Shown piece after piece: positions 39,578-48,341 of a stretch of 64,000 nt of DNA. The DNA is taken from positions 1 through 64,000 of the forward strand of contig JAFGCG010000173.1 of NCBI GenBank assembly GCA_016932715.1, written 5' to 3'. Origin of the DNA: Anaerolineales bacterium. Lineage in GTDB: Bacteria; Chloroflexota; Anaerolineae; Anaerolineales; Villigracilaceae. A program made the translations under genes and the position numbers. Position 1 is the stretch's first letter. Every line of letters starts with the position of its first letter. The notes beneath the pieces are model-generated. The model made no database searches. It was not told the DNA's origin and saw only the letters and a program-made list of their open reading frames with translations.

Positions 39578-40858
39578 TCAGGGTGTGGGAGAGGGCTGCC
39601 AATCTGCAATGGGAGTGGCAGTCTGCAATACAGCCTGGATCATCCAGCCTTCGACGCGCTTGTCATTGACGAGGGCAAAGACATGCACCCAGGTCACACC
39701 GTTGATCTCCTGCAGGTCGTTCGGGACGATGGTGACAGTCGTGCCGTTGGTGAGGGTGACCAGCACCTGTCCGCGCGGCTCGGCGCGGATGAAAGCGCCG
39801 CCTCCTTCGGAGGCCCGAATGATCGCCAGGATGGGAGTCGGTTCAGCTGTCACGGTGGGGGTGGGCGTTTCGCTCACAGGCAGAGTGGCGGTCGGCGGCC
39901 GGGGGGTCCGTGATGGGGTATCCGTGGGAACGCCAATGACCGCGGTTGCCTGGTCTGGTTTTGGTGAGGGTGTGATCGAGTGGATCGGCAAAGGAGTGGA
40001 GGTGGCTTCGATCAGGGCGACCGGCTCAGGCGCAGCGCGACCCGTCGCGATCATGATCCAGTTTCCAAAACCTGAATAAACAGTTATGATGATGATAAGG
40101 GCAATGAGTGTCACGCCGGTAAAGGTTGCTCCGCCAAATGACGTGGGGGCAAAACGCAGGAAGAAAAGAGTGATCAGTCCGAAGAAGGTCGCCCAGGCAA
40201 GGTGGACGAGGAAGACGATCAATCCCGCGGGCCAGATTTCGCCGAGCCCCACGCCGCTTCCCAGGCCGAAACCCGCCGCGCAGAGCGGGAGAAAGAGCTC
40301 ATAGGCGAGCAATGCGCTCGGAAGATGAGGGCGATCTTCTGAGCGCACGAATGAAATGGTGATCAGAACGGCTCCAATGGTCAGGGCGACAAGGTCATAC
40401 CACCATAAACGGCTGTGAATGAAGGCTTCGTTGAATGTCAGCGGCTGGAAGGGACGCGAGGTGAAGCCGGCGAGCAACCCGCCCAGGAAGATGATCAGGG
40501 AACTGACCAGGAGAGCAGAAACGGTCTGTACGAACAGACGCGGGGCCCCAGCCACGATGGAAAGTGTTGTACCGATCCAGGGCGTCAGCAGCGGGGCGAC
40601 CAGAATGCCGAAGACGAGCAATGCCTGCGCGTTGAATAAATAACCCAATCCCAAAATTGCACCGGTAACCAGCGAGAACACAAAGAGCTCATAGGAGGGA
40701 AAGGCGCGGCGGACGAGATGTGTAAATAAAGCGGCGCGCTCCTGTTCATCGGTCGGGAAGGAGGCGCGTCGCTGCGCACGCCGGCGGCGCGCCCGCGCAG
40801 AAACAAACTCGGGTGTCTGTTCAGGCTGAGGCTGGGGGGCAGGTTCAGAATAGTTCAT
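39578..40858 (-). CDS. DUF389-type membrane protein fused to an SH3-like domain
   Basis: A 426-residue protein. A short Arg-rich cytoplasmic N-terminus (SARARRRRAQRRASF) precedes seven to eight membrane helices resembling the DUF389 family (FSLVTGAILGLGYLFNAQ, LLVFGILVAPLLTPWIGTTL). A Thr/Pro-rich linker of about 75 residues follows the last helix. The C-terminal 85 residues look like a bacterial SH3 domain (GGAFIRAEPRGQVLVTLTNG, NGVTWVHVFALVNDKRVEGW). SH3b domains bind peptidoglycan or act as adhesion modules, so the tail is probably outside the cell. The fusion is not one I know as standard. Function unknown. Confidence 0.8.
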   Translation of the reverse strand: MNYSEPAPQPQPEQTPEFVSARARRRRAQRRASFPTDEQERAALFTHLVRRAFPSYELFVFSLVTGAILGLGYLFNAQALLVFGILVAPLLTPWIGTTLSIVAGAPRLFVQTVSALLVSSLIIFLGGLLAGFTSRPFQPLTFNEAFIHSRLWWYDLVALTIGAVLITISFVRSEDRPHLPSALLAYELFLPLCAAGFGLGSGVGLGEIWPAGLIVFLVHLAWATFFGLITLFFLRFAPTSFGGATFTGVTLIALIIIITVYSGFGNWIMIATGRAAPEPVALIEATSTPLPIHSITPSPKPDQATAVIGVPTDTPSRTPRPPTATLPVSETPTPTVTAEPTPILAIIRASEGGGAFIRAEPRGQVLVTLTNGTTVTIVPNDLQEINGVTWVHVFALVNDKRVEGWMIQAVLQTATPIADWQPSPTP

Positions 40859-40987
40859 TCAGGGTGCATTGCAATGATTTCGTTTCGCTATTACAGTTCG
40901 CCTCATTAATTCTAAACTTATTGGTGAAAACCGCGGACGGAAGTCCAAACTTCCTGCATTCTGCTTATAAAAGCGCTGGCATGTAAT

Positions 40988-41458
40988 TTATTTTCTCAGA
41001 CTTGCAACGATGCGCAAGGGCTTATTCAGCAATTCCAAGGCAATTGTAATATCCGGCATCAGGATGTCGGCGCATAAAAGTGTTTCGACTGCCGCGCCTT
41101 CCTGTGACAGGACACAAATTCCAAGCGCTGCCTCTCGCAGCATCGCGGCATCGTTTGCTCCCTGACCGATTGCAACCACGCTCTCTGCGCCAAGCTTCCG
41201 GACATATTCCGCCTTTTGCCCGGCTTCGTCCCCCGGCTGGATGCGCACTGCAGTCAGGTTGAGTTGTGCATCGATCGCAGCCTGCCGTCCATGGGTATCG
41301 GCTGTCAGCAAATGGATGGTGAATCGATCTTTCAACAAGCCTATCTGTTGAGTGATTCCGTCAACGAGCTGGCCGTCGACTGCCAGTGTCCCATTGACAT
41401 CTGTCACAAGATTTTGTAATCGCAGGGGACCACGCCCGGGAATGTTGAGTTCGATCAC
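40988..41458 (-). CDS. HAD-superfamily phosphatase, soluble P-type-ATPase-like
   Basis: A 156-residue compact HAD protein without a cap domain. Motif I is LVTDVNGTLAVDG, with Asn in place of the usual second Asp. LLTADTHGRQ provides motif II, QKAEYVRKLG the motif III Lys, and GQGANDAAMLREA motif IV. This resembles the archaeal and bacterial 'soluble P-type ATPase' group. The GTG at 41458 is chosen because TATAAT (complement of 41466-41471) lies seven bases upstream and homology begins there. In-frame sequence further upstream is antisense to tRNA-Lys and is not coding. The substrate is unknown. Confidence 0.8.
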   Translation of the reverse strand: MIELNIPGRGPLRLQNLVTDVNGTLAVDGQLVDGITQQIGLLKDRFTIHLLTADTHGRQAAIDAQLNLTAVRIQPGDEAGQKAEYVRKLGAESVVAIGQGANDAAMLREAALGICVLSQEGAAVETLLCADILMPDITIALELLNKPLRIVASLRK

Positions 41459-41508
41459 ACGTTCAATTATACAGGGAAGTTCGAGATGTGGGGACGCTCC
41501 ACCCGTTA

Positions 41509-41536
41509 TTGACAGGCGTTCCGCATCGGGTATAAT
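41509..41536 (+). promoter_or_regulatory. Promoter of tRNA-Lys
   Basis: A consensus TTGACA (41509-41514), a 16-base spacer and a consensus TATAAT (41531-41536) lie just upstream of the tRNA gene. Confidence 0.85.
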
Positions 41537-41551
41537 ACCGTGCGCACGACC

Positions 41552-41624
41552 GGCTCCGTAGCTCAATTGGCAGAGCAGGGCACTCTTAATGCCGAGGTTG
41601 AGGGTTCGAGTCCCCCCGGAGTCA
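41552..41624 (+). tRNA. tRNA-Lys(CUU)
   Basis: A 73-base cloverleaf. The acceptor stem GGCTCCG pairs with CGGAGTC (one G-U) before discriminator A. The D arm is GCTC-AATTGGCA-GAGC. The anticodon loop CTCTTAA has anticodon CTT (Lys, codon AAG). The T arm is GAGGG-TTCGAGT-CCCCC. The outermost anticodon-stem pair is G-G, a mismatch. CCA is not encoded. A hairpin-like AAAGCC...GGGCTTTTT (about 41631-41660) could terminate it. Confidence 0.93.
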
Positions 41625-41990
41625 TCTAGAAAGCCTGAGTTCAACAACTTTGGGCTTTTTGATTTTAAAAGCAAACCATGCGGGCTCGCGAAATTCTCAC
41701 CACGGAGCGCACCGAGAACACAGAGGTTTTTCCTATGTTCTCCGTGGTGAATTGGTTTGGCTAGCCCACGGAATTAGACAATCCCTTTTGAGTTCAACCC
41801 TGATTTCCCATAACAAAATATAATAGAGCGGCAGCTTTTGCTGTTATTCTGCCGCCGCTTGCGTGCGCTGCTAAAGCTTTAGCAGAAAATGGAAGGTGCC
41901 AATTACTTTCTGGTTTGGGCGTTTATGCGGCACTTTGCAAACAATTCCAGCCGAACATTTAAGCATCGAGCTGATCAAAAAGGAGACTGC
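41625..41990. other. Intergenic region upstream of the epimerase
   Basis: Contains the presumed tRNA terminator, a palindromic CACCACGG...CTCCGTGGTG repeat at 41699-41753, a TATAAT box at 41819-41824, a GC-rich inverted repeat (AGCGGCAG...CTGCCG) and a perfect 18-base palindrome, CTGCTAAAGCTTTAGCAG, at 41868-41885. The last may be an operator for the following gene. No coding sequence is supported here. Confidence 0.55.
41699..41753. repeat. Palindromic repeat, CACCACGGAG...CTCCGTGGTG family
   Basis: CACCACGGAGCGCACCGAG on the left pairs partly with TTCTCCGTGGTG on the right around an AGGTTTTTCC centre. Near-identical words recur at 63625-63699 and 991-1054. Confidence 0.75.
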
Positions 41991-42926
41991 ATGGCAAAAA
42001 TACTGGTGACAGGCGGGGCGGGCTTTATTGGTTCGCATGTTGTGGATCTGTTCCTGGAGAAGGGGTATGAAGTGGTTGTTTTGGATGATCTTTCCAGCGG
42101 AAAGATTTCCAATCTGAATCCGAGTGCAAAGTTCTATCAAATGGACATTCGCAGCCCTGAAGTCCGGGAGGTGTTTGCGGCGGAGCGGCCCGCTTACGTC
42201 AGCCACCATGCCGCGCAGGCGGAGGTGCGTCGTTCGGTTGCCCAGCCGCTGTTCGACGCGGAGGTCAATATTCTGGGCTCCCTCAATTTGCTCGAATGCG
42301 CCAGGGAATTCGAAGTAAAGCACTTTGTTTATATCTCGTCCGGGGGCGCTGTCTATGGCGAGCCGGAACGGCTTCCCTGTACGGAGGAACATCCGGTCGA
42401 TCCGATCTGCCCGTATGGCGCCAGCAAACACACGGTTGAACATTATCTCTATATGTATCGTGCCAATTATGGTTTGAACTACACCGTGCTGCGCTACCCG
42501 AATGTCTTTGGTCCGCGGCAGAATCCGTACGGCGAGGCGGGCGTGGTGGCGATCTTTGCCGGGAAAATGCTGAGTGGCGAACCGGCGCTCATCAACGGCG
42601 ATGGCGAGCAGACGCGGGACTTCGTTTACGTGGGTGACTGCGCGTATGCCAATTACCTGGCAGTGACAGTGGATCATCAGCCCGGAATCTATAACCTTGG
42701 ATGGGGCCGCCCAACCTCCATCAATGACATTTTTATTGCCCTGGCGAAAGCCACAGAGTACACACGTCCGATCCAGCATGGTCCTGCAAAAGTAGGCGAG
42801 ACGCGCCATATTTATCTGGATGCGACGAAAGCAGACAGGGAATTGGGTTGGACTCCCACTGTAACGCTGGAACAAGGTTTGGAGAAAACAGTAACCTATT
42901 TGAAAGCTTCGGAACAGGTCCTGTGA
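41991..42926 (+). CDS. NAD-dependent sugar epimerase/dehydratase, GalE-like
   Basis: A 311-residue extended short-chain dehydrogenase. VTGGAGFIGSHVVD (residues 6-19) binds NAD. ISSGGAVYGE, then YGASKHTVEHY, give the catalytic Ser/Tyr/Lys triad. YPNVFGPRQNP and GDGEQTRDFVYV place it near UDP-glucose 4-epimerases and related NDP-sugar epimerases. ATG at 41991 is chosen because AAAGGAGA lies just upstream; an upstream in-frame extension is unconserved. It leads a cluster with an acyltransferase and a glycosyltransferase, consistent with a surface glycan. GalE proper or a 4,6-dehydratase-like epimerase are both possible. Confidence 0.88.
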   Translation: MAKILVTGGAGFIGSHVVDLFLEKGYEVVVLDDLSSGKISNLNPSAKFYQMDIRSPEVREVFAAERPAYVSHHAAQAEVRRSVAQPLFDAEVNILGSLNLLECAREFEVKHFVYISSGGAVYGEPERLPCTEEHPVDPICPYGASKHTVEHYLYMYRANYGLNYTVLRYPNVFGPRQNPYGEAGVVAIFAGKMLSGEPALINGDGEQTRDFVYVGDCAYANYLAVTVDHQPGIYNLGWGRPTSINDIFIALAKATEYTRPIQHGPAKVGETRHIYLDATKADRELGWTPTVTLEQGLEKTVTYLKASEQVL

Positions 42927-42976
42927 TTCTCCAACCGTCCGTTTACTAATCCGTGAGTCCGTGAAAGAGTCCGTTA

Positions 42977-43717
42977 ATGAGTATTCGTCTCTATCTTGAC
43001 CGCCAGGCATCCTCCATCTTTCGATATGTGCTCGAACAGACGGTCCTGTTTTTGTTTGGATGGATACCCACCATTATCGGGGTGGGAGTGCGGGGCGTGT
43101 TCTATCGCCTGATCCTGCGCATGGATGGCCTGGCTGCGATCGAGAGCCGCGTCCGCCTGCGGTTTTCAGACCACATCAGGCTTGGGCATGGCGTCTATCT
43201 CGACGAGGGTGTTTATCTGCATGCCTGCCCTCAGGGAATCGACATCGGTCCGCGCAGCATTGTCATGCACGGCGCGGTGCTGCACGTCTACAACTTTCGT
43301 GATATGCCGCAATCCCGCATCAGGATCGGGAGCGACAGTTTGATCGGGGAGTATTCGGTGATCCGCGGCCAGGGCGGGGTGCAGATCGGGGATCGTGTGT
43401 ACACGTCACCGTTCACGCAAATCATCGCGGTCAACCACGTGTTCGACGACCCGAACCGGCCCTTTGTTGAACAAGGCATCACCGCGCAGGGCATCGTCAT
43501 CGAAGATGATGTCTGGCTGGGAGCCGGCGCGATCATCACGGATGGCGTACGAGTAGGGAAAGGGGCAGTTGTCGCGGCGGGGGCGGTTGTGACGAAAGAT
43601 GTCCCGCCGCATACTGTGGTGGGAGGCGTTCCCGCCAAGCCAATCAGGACGATTGATGGTAGCATGGGGGAATCCAATCGAGTCATTTATCACGCGCACA
43701 AGGATGAAATTTCATGA
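42977..43717 (+). CDS. Left-handed beta-helix acyltransferase (hexapeptide repeat family)
   Basis: A 246-residue O-acyltransferase. Hexapeptide turns are recognisable from about residue 55, as in [57 protein letters not shown] and the terminal [24 protein letters not shown]. The His after AVN is the likely catalytic base. [12 protein letters not shown] loop is as in Maa/WcaF-type enzymes. The N-terminal 45 residues contain a hydrophobic stretch ([19 protein letters not shown]) that may attach it to the membrane. The gene overlaps the following glycosyltransferase by four bases, so both act on the same surface sugar. Confidence 0.88.
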   Translation: MSIRLYLDRQASSIFRYVLEQTVLFLFGWIPTIIGVGVRGVFYRLILRMDGLAAIESRVRLRFSDHIRLGHGVYLDEGVYLHACPQGIDIGPRSIVMHGAVLHVYNFRDMPQSRIRIGSDSLIGEYSVIRGQGGVQIGDRVYTSPFTQIIAVNHVFDDPNRPFVEQGITAQGIVIEDDVWLGAGAIITDGVRVGKGAVVAAGAVVTKDVPPHTVVGGVPAKPIRTIDGSMGESNRVIYHAHKDEIS

Positions 43718-44904
43718 CAGTTCTGTCGGTGGTTATTCCTGCATACAACGAAGAAAATGGGATTGCCGAGATCGCTGCGCGCGTGCTTTCTGTCGCACCG
43801 GCCTTGAAAAACGTTGGGGTGGAGCGGCTCGAGCTTCTGGTGGTCGACGATGGCTCGCGGGACCGAACGGCGGAGGTCGCGGCGGCCATCCCCGGCGTGA
43901 GTCTGATCCGCCACGCCAAAAACAGGGGCTATGGCGCGGCGCTCAAGACCGGGTTCTCCAAAGCCAGCGGCGAACTGATCGGATTCCTGGATGCTGATGG
44001 GACGTATCCGCCCGAATATTTTCCACAGTTATGCCAGGCAGCTCTGAACGGGACGGACCTGGTCATCGGTTCGCGCATGGCTGGCGCAGACAGCCAGATG
44101 CCTTTCACACGGCGGGTAGGCAATTTCTTCTTTGCCAATTTGCTGACGTTACTGGGTCGCCAGAAAGTGACAGATAGCGCCAGCGGGATGCGGGTCTTCC
44201 GGCGGGAGATCCTGGAACGCATCTATCCCCTGCCGGATGGATTGAACCTGACGCCGGTGATGAGCACTCGCGCCGTCCATGAAGGGATCCGCATCGAGGA
44301 AGTTCCGATCCCCTACAGCGAGCGCGTGGGACGTTCCAAATTAAGCGTGATCCGCGACGGCAGTATCTTCATGCAAAGCATGCTCTGGACCGCCCTCTCC
44401 TACAACCCGGTCAGGATCCTGGGCTTGCTGGGCATGGCGGGCCTGGGGATCGCGGGCATTGTCTTTTTGTGGATCCTCTATTTGAGGTCGCAGGGCGTGA
44501 CGACCCTGACTCCCTGGGGGGTGGCTGCTTTGTTCCTGGCTTTGGTCTCCACAGTCACAGGTGTGAATCTGCTGGCATTGGGCATTACGTTCAATTACCT
44601 GGTTGCATTGTTTTATAAACAACCCATCCGCCAGGGGTTGTTCGGCAAGCCGATCTTCAAAACACCGCTGGATAAGCAGTTCGGCTGGATGGGTCTGGTC
44701 GCGATCTTTGCCGGACCGGCAATTGCGCTGGCTGCTCTCCTCATCGGCGCCGGCAGTTGGGAGATCGGCCGTTTGTGGTTTTACATGGTGGGCAGCGCCC
44801 TGATATTTTTGGTCGGCGTCCAGCTGATCGTCTATTGGTTGCTGCTGAGAATTCTGGAGGAGTTGAGCCAGAGGGCAATGCTGACGAAGCAGGATATGGG
44901 CTAG
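43714..44904 (+). CDS. Family 2 glycosyltransferase with C-terminal membrane helices (dolichyl-phosphate-mannose synthase-like)
   Basis: A 396-residue GT2 enzyme. [13 protein letters not shown] opens the GT-A domain, [13 protein letters not shown] and [14 protein letters not shown] carry the nucleotide-sugar and metal Asp residues, and the helix after [14 protein letters not shown] resembles prenyl-phosphate glycosyltransferases. Four hydrophobic helices follow from residue 225 ([59 protein letters not shown] and [20 protein letters not shown]). The likely acceptor is undecaprenyl phosphate or a lipid. It overlaps the acyltransferase (ATGA). Confidence 0.9.
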   Translation: MTVLSVVIPAYNEENGIAEIAARVLSVAPALKNVGVERLELLVVDDGSRDRTAEVAAAIPGVSLIRHAKNRGYGAALKTGFSKASGELIGFLDADGTYPPEYFPQLCQAALNGTDLVIGSRMAGADSQMPFTRRVGNFFFANLLTLLGRQKVTDSASGMRVFRREILERIYPLPDGLNLTPVMSTRAVHEGIRIEEVPIPYSERVGRSKLSVIRDGSIFMQSMLWTALSYNPVRILGLLGMAGLGIAGIVFLWILYLRSQGVTTLTPWGVAALFLALVSTVTGVNLLALGITFNYLVALFYKQPIRQGLFGKPIFKTPLDKQFGWMGLVAIFAGPAIALAALLIGAGSWEIGRLWFYMVGSALIFLVGVQLIVYWLLLRILEELSQRAMLTKQDMG

Positions 44905-44911
44905 GGGAACT

Positions 44912-46078
44912 GTGAGTAACAGAATCCTTCTTTGGCTGACCACTCTATTCTTGGCGATCGTCGCGGCTTCCCTGCTCTGGCCCTACTTCACGCAGGTGAA
45001 TATACCCAATGTGAACATGTCATCCTTCGGCGCTGGGACCGTGCGCGCCCGGGTGACGGACATCATTGAAGAAGGCGAGATCGATCTGGGAGGAACGCAG
45101 CAGCGTTATCAGATCGCGCGCGTGGAACTGCTGGAGGGGGAGTACCAGGGCATCCTGATGGAAATGGATTACGGCAAGCGTCAGGTACTTTCGAGTACGG
45201 TGTACCTGCAAACAGGCGATACCATTCTAGTGACAGTCGGTTCGCGCCCGGATGGAGTGCTCTCTGTCTATTTCGTTGACTTTGTACGCTCCAGTTCACT
45301 CTTATGGCTCACGGCAATTTTTGTGGTTGTCATTCTTATCATCAGCCGCTGGAAGGGATTGCGGTCTCTGCTCAGCATGGCGTTCAGCCTGCTGGTGATC
45401 ATTGGTTATATCATCCCGCATATCCTGGCGGGCGAAGACCCGTTATGGGTGAGCATCGCTGGTTCGGTCATTCTTTTAGGTGTAACGCTTTATCTGACGT
45501 ACGGCTGGAATCTCAAGACGCACGCAGCCGTGGTCAGTATGATCTTTGTGCTGTTGATTACCGGGATGCTTGCCGGCCTCTTCGTGGTTTTCGCGCGGCT
45601 GACGGGTTCGGGAGACGAGAACGCCCTGTTCCTGCTGCAAATGCTCGATGCCCAGATCAACCTGCGCGGGCTGTTGCTGGGTGGGATGATCATCGGGGCA
45701 CTGGGTGTGCTGGATGACCTCGTGACGACCCAAGCCTCGGCGGTCTTCGAGCTGCACCGTGCGAACAAGGCCCTTGGATTTCGTGGGCTGTTCCGGTCTG
45801 CCATGCGAATCGGGCAGGATCACGTCGCCGCGACGGTCAACACGCTGGTTCTGGCGTACGCGGGCGCTTCGCTGCCCATGCTGCTGATGTTCTCCCTCGG
45901 ACGCGGGAACCTGGGTTTCCTGGTCAATTATGAGTTTGTCGCCGAGGAAATTGTGCGAACGCTGGTCGGCTCGCTGGGCCTGGTGACGGCGGTCCCGCTG
46001 GCGACCGCCACTGCCATTTTGTTCGCTCTCAGGGCCGATTCGCTCGCCCCACCCCATCCCTCCCCAATTTCGCAATGA
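44912..46078 (+). CDS. YibE/F family membrane protein
   Basis: A 388-residue membrane protein. A signal-like helix (LLWLTTLFLAIVAASLLWPY) is followed by a soluble domain of about 90 residues (GTVRARVTDIIEEGEIDLGG). Seven to eight helices then start with SSLLWLTAIFVVVILIISRW and include GLLLGGMIIGALGVLDDLVTTQAS, the family hallmark, and HVAATVNTLVLAYAGASLPMLL. YibE/F is named from lactic acid bacteria; its function is not established. The start is GTG at 44912 with GGGGAA upstream. The last residues (LAPPHPSPISQ) are read from a palindromic repeat and are not part of the conserved protein. Confidence 0.85.
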   Translation: MSNRILLWLTTLFLAIVAASLLWPYFTQVNIPNVNMSSFGAGTVRARVTDIIEEGEIDLGGTQQRYQIARVELLEGEYQGILMEMDYGKRQVLSSTVYLQTGDTILVTVGSRPDGVLSVYFVDFVRSSSLLWLTAIFVVVILIISRWKGLRSLLSMAFSLLVIIGYIIPHILAGEDPLWVSIAGSVILLGVTLYLTYGWNLKTHAAVVSMIFVLLITGMLAGLFVVFARLTGSGDENALFLLQMLDAQINLRGLLLGGMIIGALGVLDDLVTTQASAVFELHRANKALGFRGLFRSAMRIGQDHVAATVNTLVLAYAGASLPMLLMFSLGRGNLGFLVNYEFVAEEIVRTLVGSLGLVTAVPLATATAILFALRADSLAPPHPSPISQ

Positions 46079-46122
46079 AAGTTAACATAATTGTAAAGAT
46101 TCTCGGGCGAATTTGGGGAGGG
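46058..46122. repeat. Palindromic repeat spanning the yibE/F stop codon
   Basis: CCCTCCCCAATTTCGC (46058-46073) and GCGAATTTGGGGAGGG (46107-46122) are complementary except for one base. The left arm encodes the C-terminal Pro-Ser-Pro-Ile-Ser-Gln-stop of the YibE/F gene. GTCACGAAGTGAC follows directly. Confidence 0.75.
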
Positions 46123-46195
46123 TGTCACGAAGTGACGGGTGAGGCGGCTGCAACTTTTTACCTGGTTTGGCGTATAGCAAGTACAAGGAGCGCGA

Positions 46196-46801
46196 GTGAA
46201 CGATGATCTTGCCTGGGTCCTCCAGGCACAGCAAGGCAACGACGAAGCGTTTACCAGGCTGGTCGAGGCGTATCAAACGCACGTCTACAACTTGTGTTAC
46301 CGCATGTTAGGCGAGCCGGAAGCCGCCGAAGATGCCGCGCAGGAAACCTTCCTGCGTGCGTATCGGAACCTGCGTCGCTATGACCAGAACCGGTCGTTTG
46401 CCACGTGGCTGCTTTCGATCGGCGCACATTATTGTATAGACCGCTTGCGCCGGCGCAAGCTCTCCATGTTCTCCATCGATGAGGAGAACGATGACGGTAC
46501 TACCCTGGAAATTGCGGATGTCACGTCCCCCGACCCGGAGGCTGAAACCGCTAAACGCGAGGATCGCGACCGCCTCCACATTTTATTGAAAGGATTGGAC
46601 GAAACCGATCGCGCCGCAATCATTATGCGATACTGGTACGACTATTCTGAAATGGAAATTGCTGAATCTCTCAGGTTGACAGTCAGTGCTGTCAAGAGCC
46701 GCCTGCACCGTGCGCGCCGTGCGCTGGCAGGCATGTGGCAGGAAGACAAGCCTCTCACTCGCACCGAGAAAAGGAGAGTCTATGAATCACCAGCCTTTTG
46801 A
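46196..46801 (+). CDS. ECF-type RNA polymerase sigma factor
   Basis: A 201-residue ECF sigma factor. Region 2 is in VEAYQTHVYNLCYRMLGEPE and DAAQETFLRAYRNLRRYDQN. RSFATWLLSIGAHYCIDRLRR precedes region 4, which includes LHILLKGLDETDRAAIIMRYW and SLRLTVSAVKSRLHRARRAL. The start is GTG at 46196 with AAGGAG upstream. Its end overlaps the anti-sigma gene by 20 bases. The spacing and the zinc anti-sigma downstream are typical for this class. Confidence 0.93.
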   Translation: MNDDLAWVLQAQQGNDEAFTRLVEAYQTHVYNLCYRMLGEPEAAEDAAQETFLRAYRNLRRYDQNRSFATWLLSIGAHYCIDRLRRRKLSMFSIDEENDDGTTLEIADVTSPDPEAETAKREDRDRLHILLKGLDETDRAAIIMRYWYDYSEMEIAESLRLTVSAVKSRLHRARRALAGMWQEDKPLTRTEKRRVYESPAF

Positions 46802-47306
46802 AGGTTGGCTGTTGGATAACAAGCCAATCGATCTCAAGCAGAAGTTCGAACTGGATGCACACCTGCGAACGTGCAGGTATTGCACCGCGCTGGCTGAGAC
46901 GGGGCAGGCTTTACGGTCAGTGAAGAGGGTTTCGCCGGTAGCGGGTTTTACGAGGCGCTTCCAGGCAAGACTTGTCGTGCAAAAGGCCGCCGACCGCAGG
47001 CGCCGGTTTTGGGGCGCAGTCTTGCTTACGTTCGGAGGCCTGGCCATGCTGCTGGCGATAGCAGCGCCTTATCTGCTCTCCTTCCTGGCTTCGCCAGCTG
47101 CCCGCATTACGTCACTGGTCGGGTGGGGAGTATTTGTGATCACCACCCTGCAGGCGCTGCTGCGGGCGGGCTCTGTGTTCCTGGGTGTGATCCCGGGCTT
47201 CCTGCCTCCCTTTGCATGGATGGTGTTGGTCTCTGCGTTTGCAGGGATCAATCTTTTGTGGTCAGTATCCATCTGGCGGTTCACGCGTGTTCCGCGAGGA
47301 GTGTAA
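46782..47306 (+). CDS. Anti-sigma factor with zf-HC2 zinc motif
   Basis: A 174-residue membrane protein. The cytoplasmic N-terminus contains HLRTCRYC (about residues 27-34), the HxxxCxxC zinc motif of ZAS-type anti-sigma factors. A 20-residue basic stretch (QKAADRRRRFWG) precedes two or three membrane helices (FGGLAMLLAIAAPYLLSFL, ITSLVGWGVFVITTLQALL, WMVLVSAFAGINLLWSVSIW). ATG at 46782 has AAAGGAGAG in front. It would hold the preceding sigma factor at the membrane until an envelope signal releases it. Confidence 0.88.
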   Translation: MNHQPFEGWLLDNKPIDLKQKFELDAHLRTCRYCTALAETGQALRSVKRVSPVAGFTRRFQARLVVQKAADRRRRFWGAVLLTFGGLAMLLAIAAPYLLSFLASPAARITSLVGWGVFVITTLQALLRAGSVFLGVIPGFLPPFAWMVLVSAFAGINLLWSVSIWRFTRVPRGV

Positions 47307-47308
47307 TT

Positions 47309-48319
47309 ATGAAGAAAACGTTCAAATTTTATGCATTGCTTATGCTGTTTGCCCTGTTGTTCCTGCCGACAAGCTCGGCGCAGGCGCAGGGACCCAGCCC
47401 CGATGGAGATGGGCAGGTCATTTTTGGCAGCAATTTCACACTGGAGAGCGGCGACGTCTTCGATGGCGACCTGGTTTTGCTTGGCGGCAATGTGACCATC
47501 GAAGAAGACGCCAGCCTGAATGGCAGCCTTGTCGTGGTCGGTGGCACGATCAGAAGTGACGGCGAGATCGACGGCGATGTTGTGGTTGTTGGAGGGCAGA
47601 TCAGCCTGGAAGAGGCTGCGCTGGTAACCGGCGATGTGGTTACGATCGGCGGTCAGTTGAATCGGGCGGAGGGCGCGCGGATCGAAGGTCAAGTTGTCAA
47701 TAATGTGGCGCCGAACATCACTGTTCCGCCTGCACGAATCCCACCCACAGCGCCCGCTGTACCAGATGTCCCGAACGTCTTGCCTCCAAACTTCAATGTC
47801 GACGTTTTTAATCCTGTTGGAAGGATTTTCGGGATTTTCAGCTGGGCAGTTGGTTTGGCTGCGTTTGGGATGCTGCTGGCGTTATTCTGGCAGCCGCAAA
47901 TCGAGCGCACGGGAAACGCCATCATCTCACAGCCTTTGATGACCGGTGCCATTGGACTGGCAGCCATCGTTGTCGCAGCCATCTTTTTCTTTACCATTCT
48001 GCCGCTTTTCATTGTCGCTTTAGCCTGGTTCTTCGGAGTTGTGGCAATCGGGCAGGAGGTGGGGGAGCGTTTTACAAAAGCCATCAATCAAACCTGGTCG
48101 CCGGTGCTGACGATCGGTTTTGGCACGTTCCTGCTTGTGCTGGCGGGCGGCGTCATCGGTTCGGTCCCATGCCTGGGCGGGTTGACCGTCTTCCTGTTCG
48201 GTCTGGTCGGGATTGGCGCGTCCGTCATTACGCTGTTTGGAGTGCGGTCCATCCAGGTCCCCGCCCTGACGACGTACACTCCACCGGCAGATGCCGGACA
48301 GGCTCCCCCGGTAGGCTAA
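47309..48319 (+). CDS. Secreted bactofilin-like beta-helix protein with membrane helices
   Basis: A 336-residue protein. A signal peptide (FYALLMLFALLFLPTSSAQAQ) leads to an external domain of about 110 residues made of regular Gly-Asp turns (LVLLGGNVTIEEDASLNGSLVVVGG, DVVVVGGQISLEEAALVTGDVV), like a bactofilin or polymer-forming helix. A proline-rich linker (PPARIPPTAPAVPDVPNVLPP) is followed by four or five membrane helices. It begins two bases after the anti-sigma stop and is therefore part of the same operon. It could form envelope filaments or sense wall stress; this is inferred. Confidence 0.82.
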   Translation: MKKTFKFYALLMLFALLFLPTSSAQAQGPSPDGDGQVIFGSNFTLESGDVFDGDLVLLGGNVTIEEDASLNGSLVVVGGTIRSDGEIDGDVVVVGGQISLEEAALVTGDVVTIGGQLNRAEGARIEGQVVNNVAPNITVPPARIPPTAPAVPDVPNVLPPNFNVDVFNPVGRIFGIFSWAVGLAAFGMLLALFWQPQIERTGNAIISQPLMTGAIGLAAIVVAAIFFFTILPLFIVALAWFFGVVAIGQEVGERFTKAINQTWSPVLTIGFGTFLLVLAGGVIGSVPCLGGLTVFLFGLVGIGASVITLFGVRSIQVPALTTYTPPADAGQAPPVG

Positions 48320-48341
48320 GCTTAAAAATTTCTCATGTTAT

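Noticed and set aside
41459-41674. N-terminal extension of the HAD phosphatase
   Set aside because: This part is antisense to tRNA-Lys and its promoter. The conserved protein begins at GTG 41458, which has its own TATAAT.
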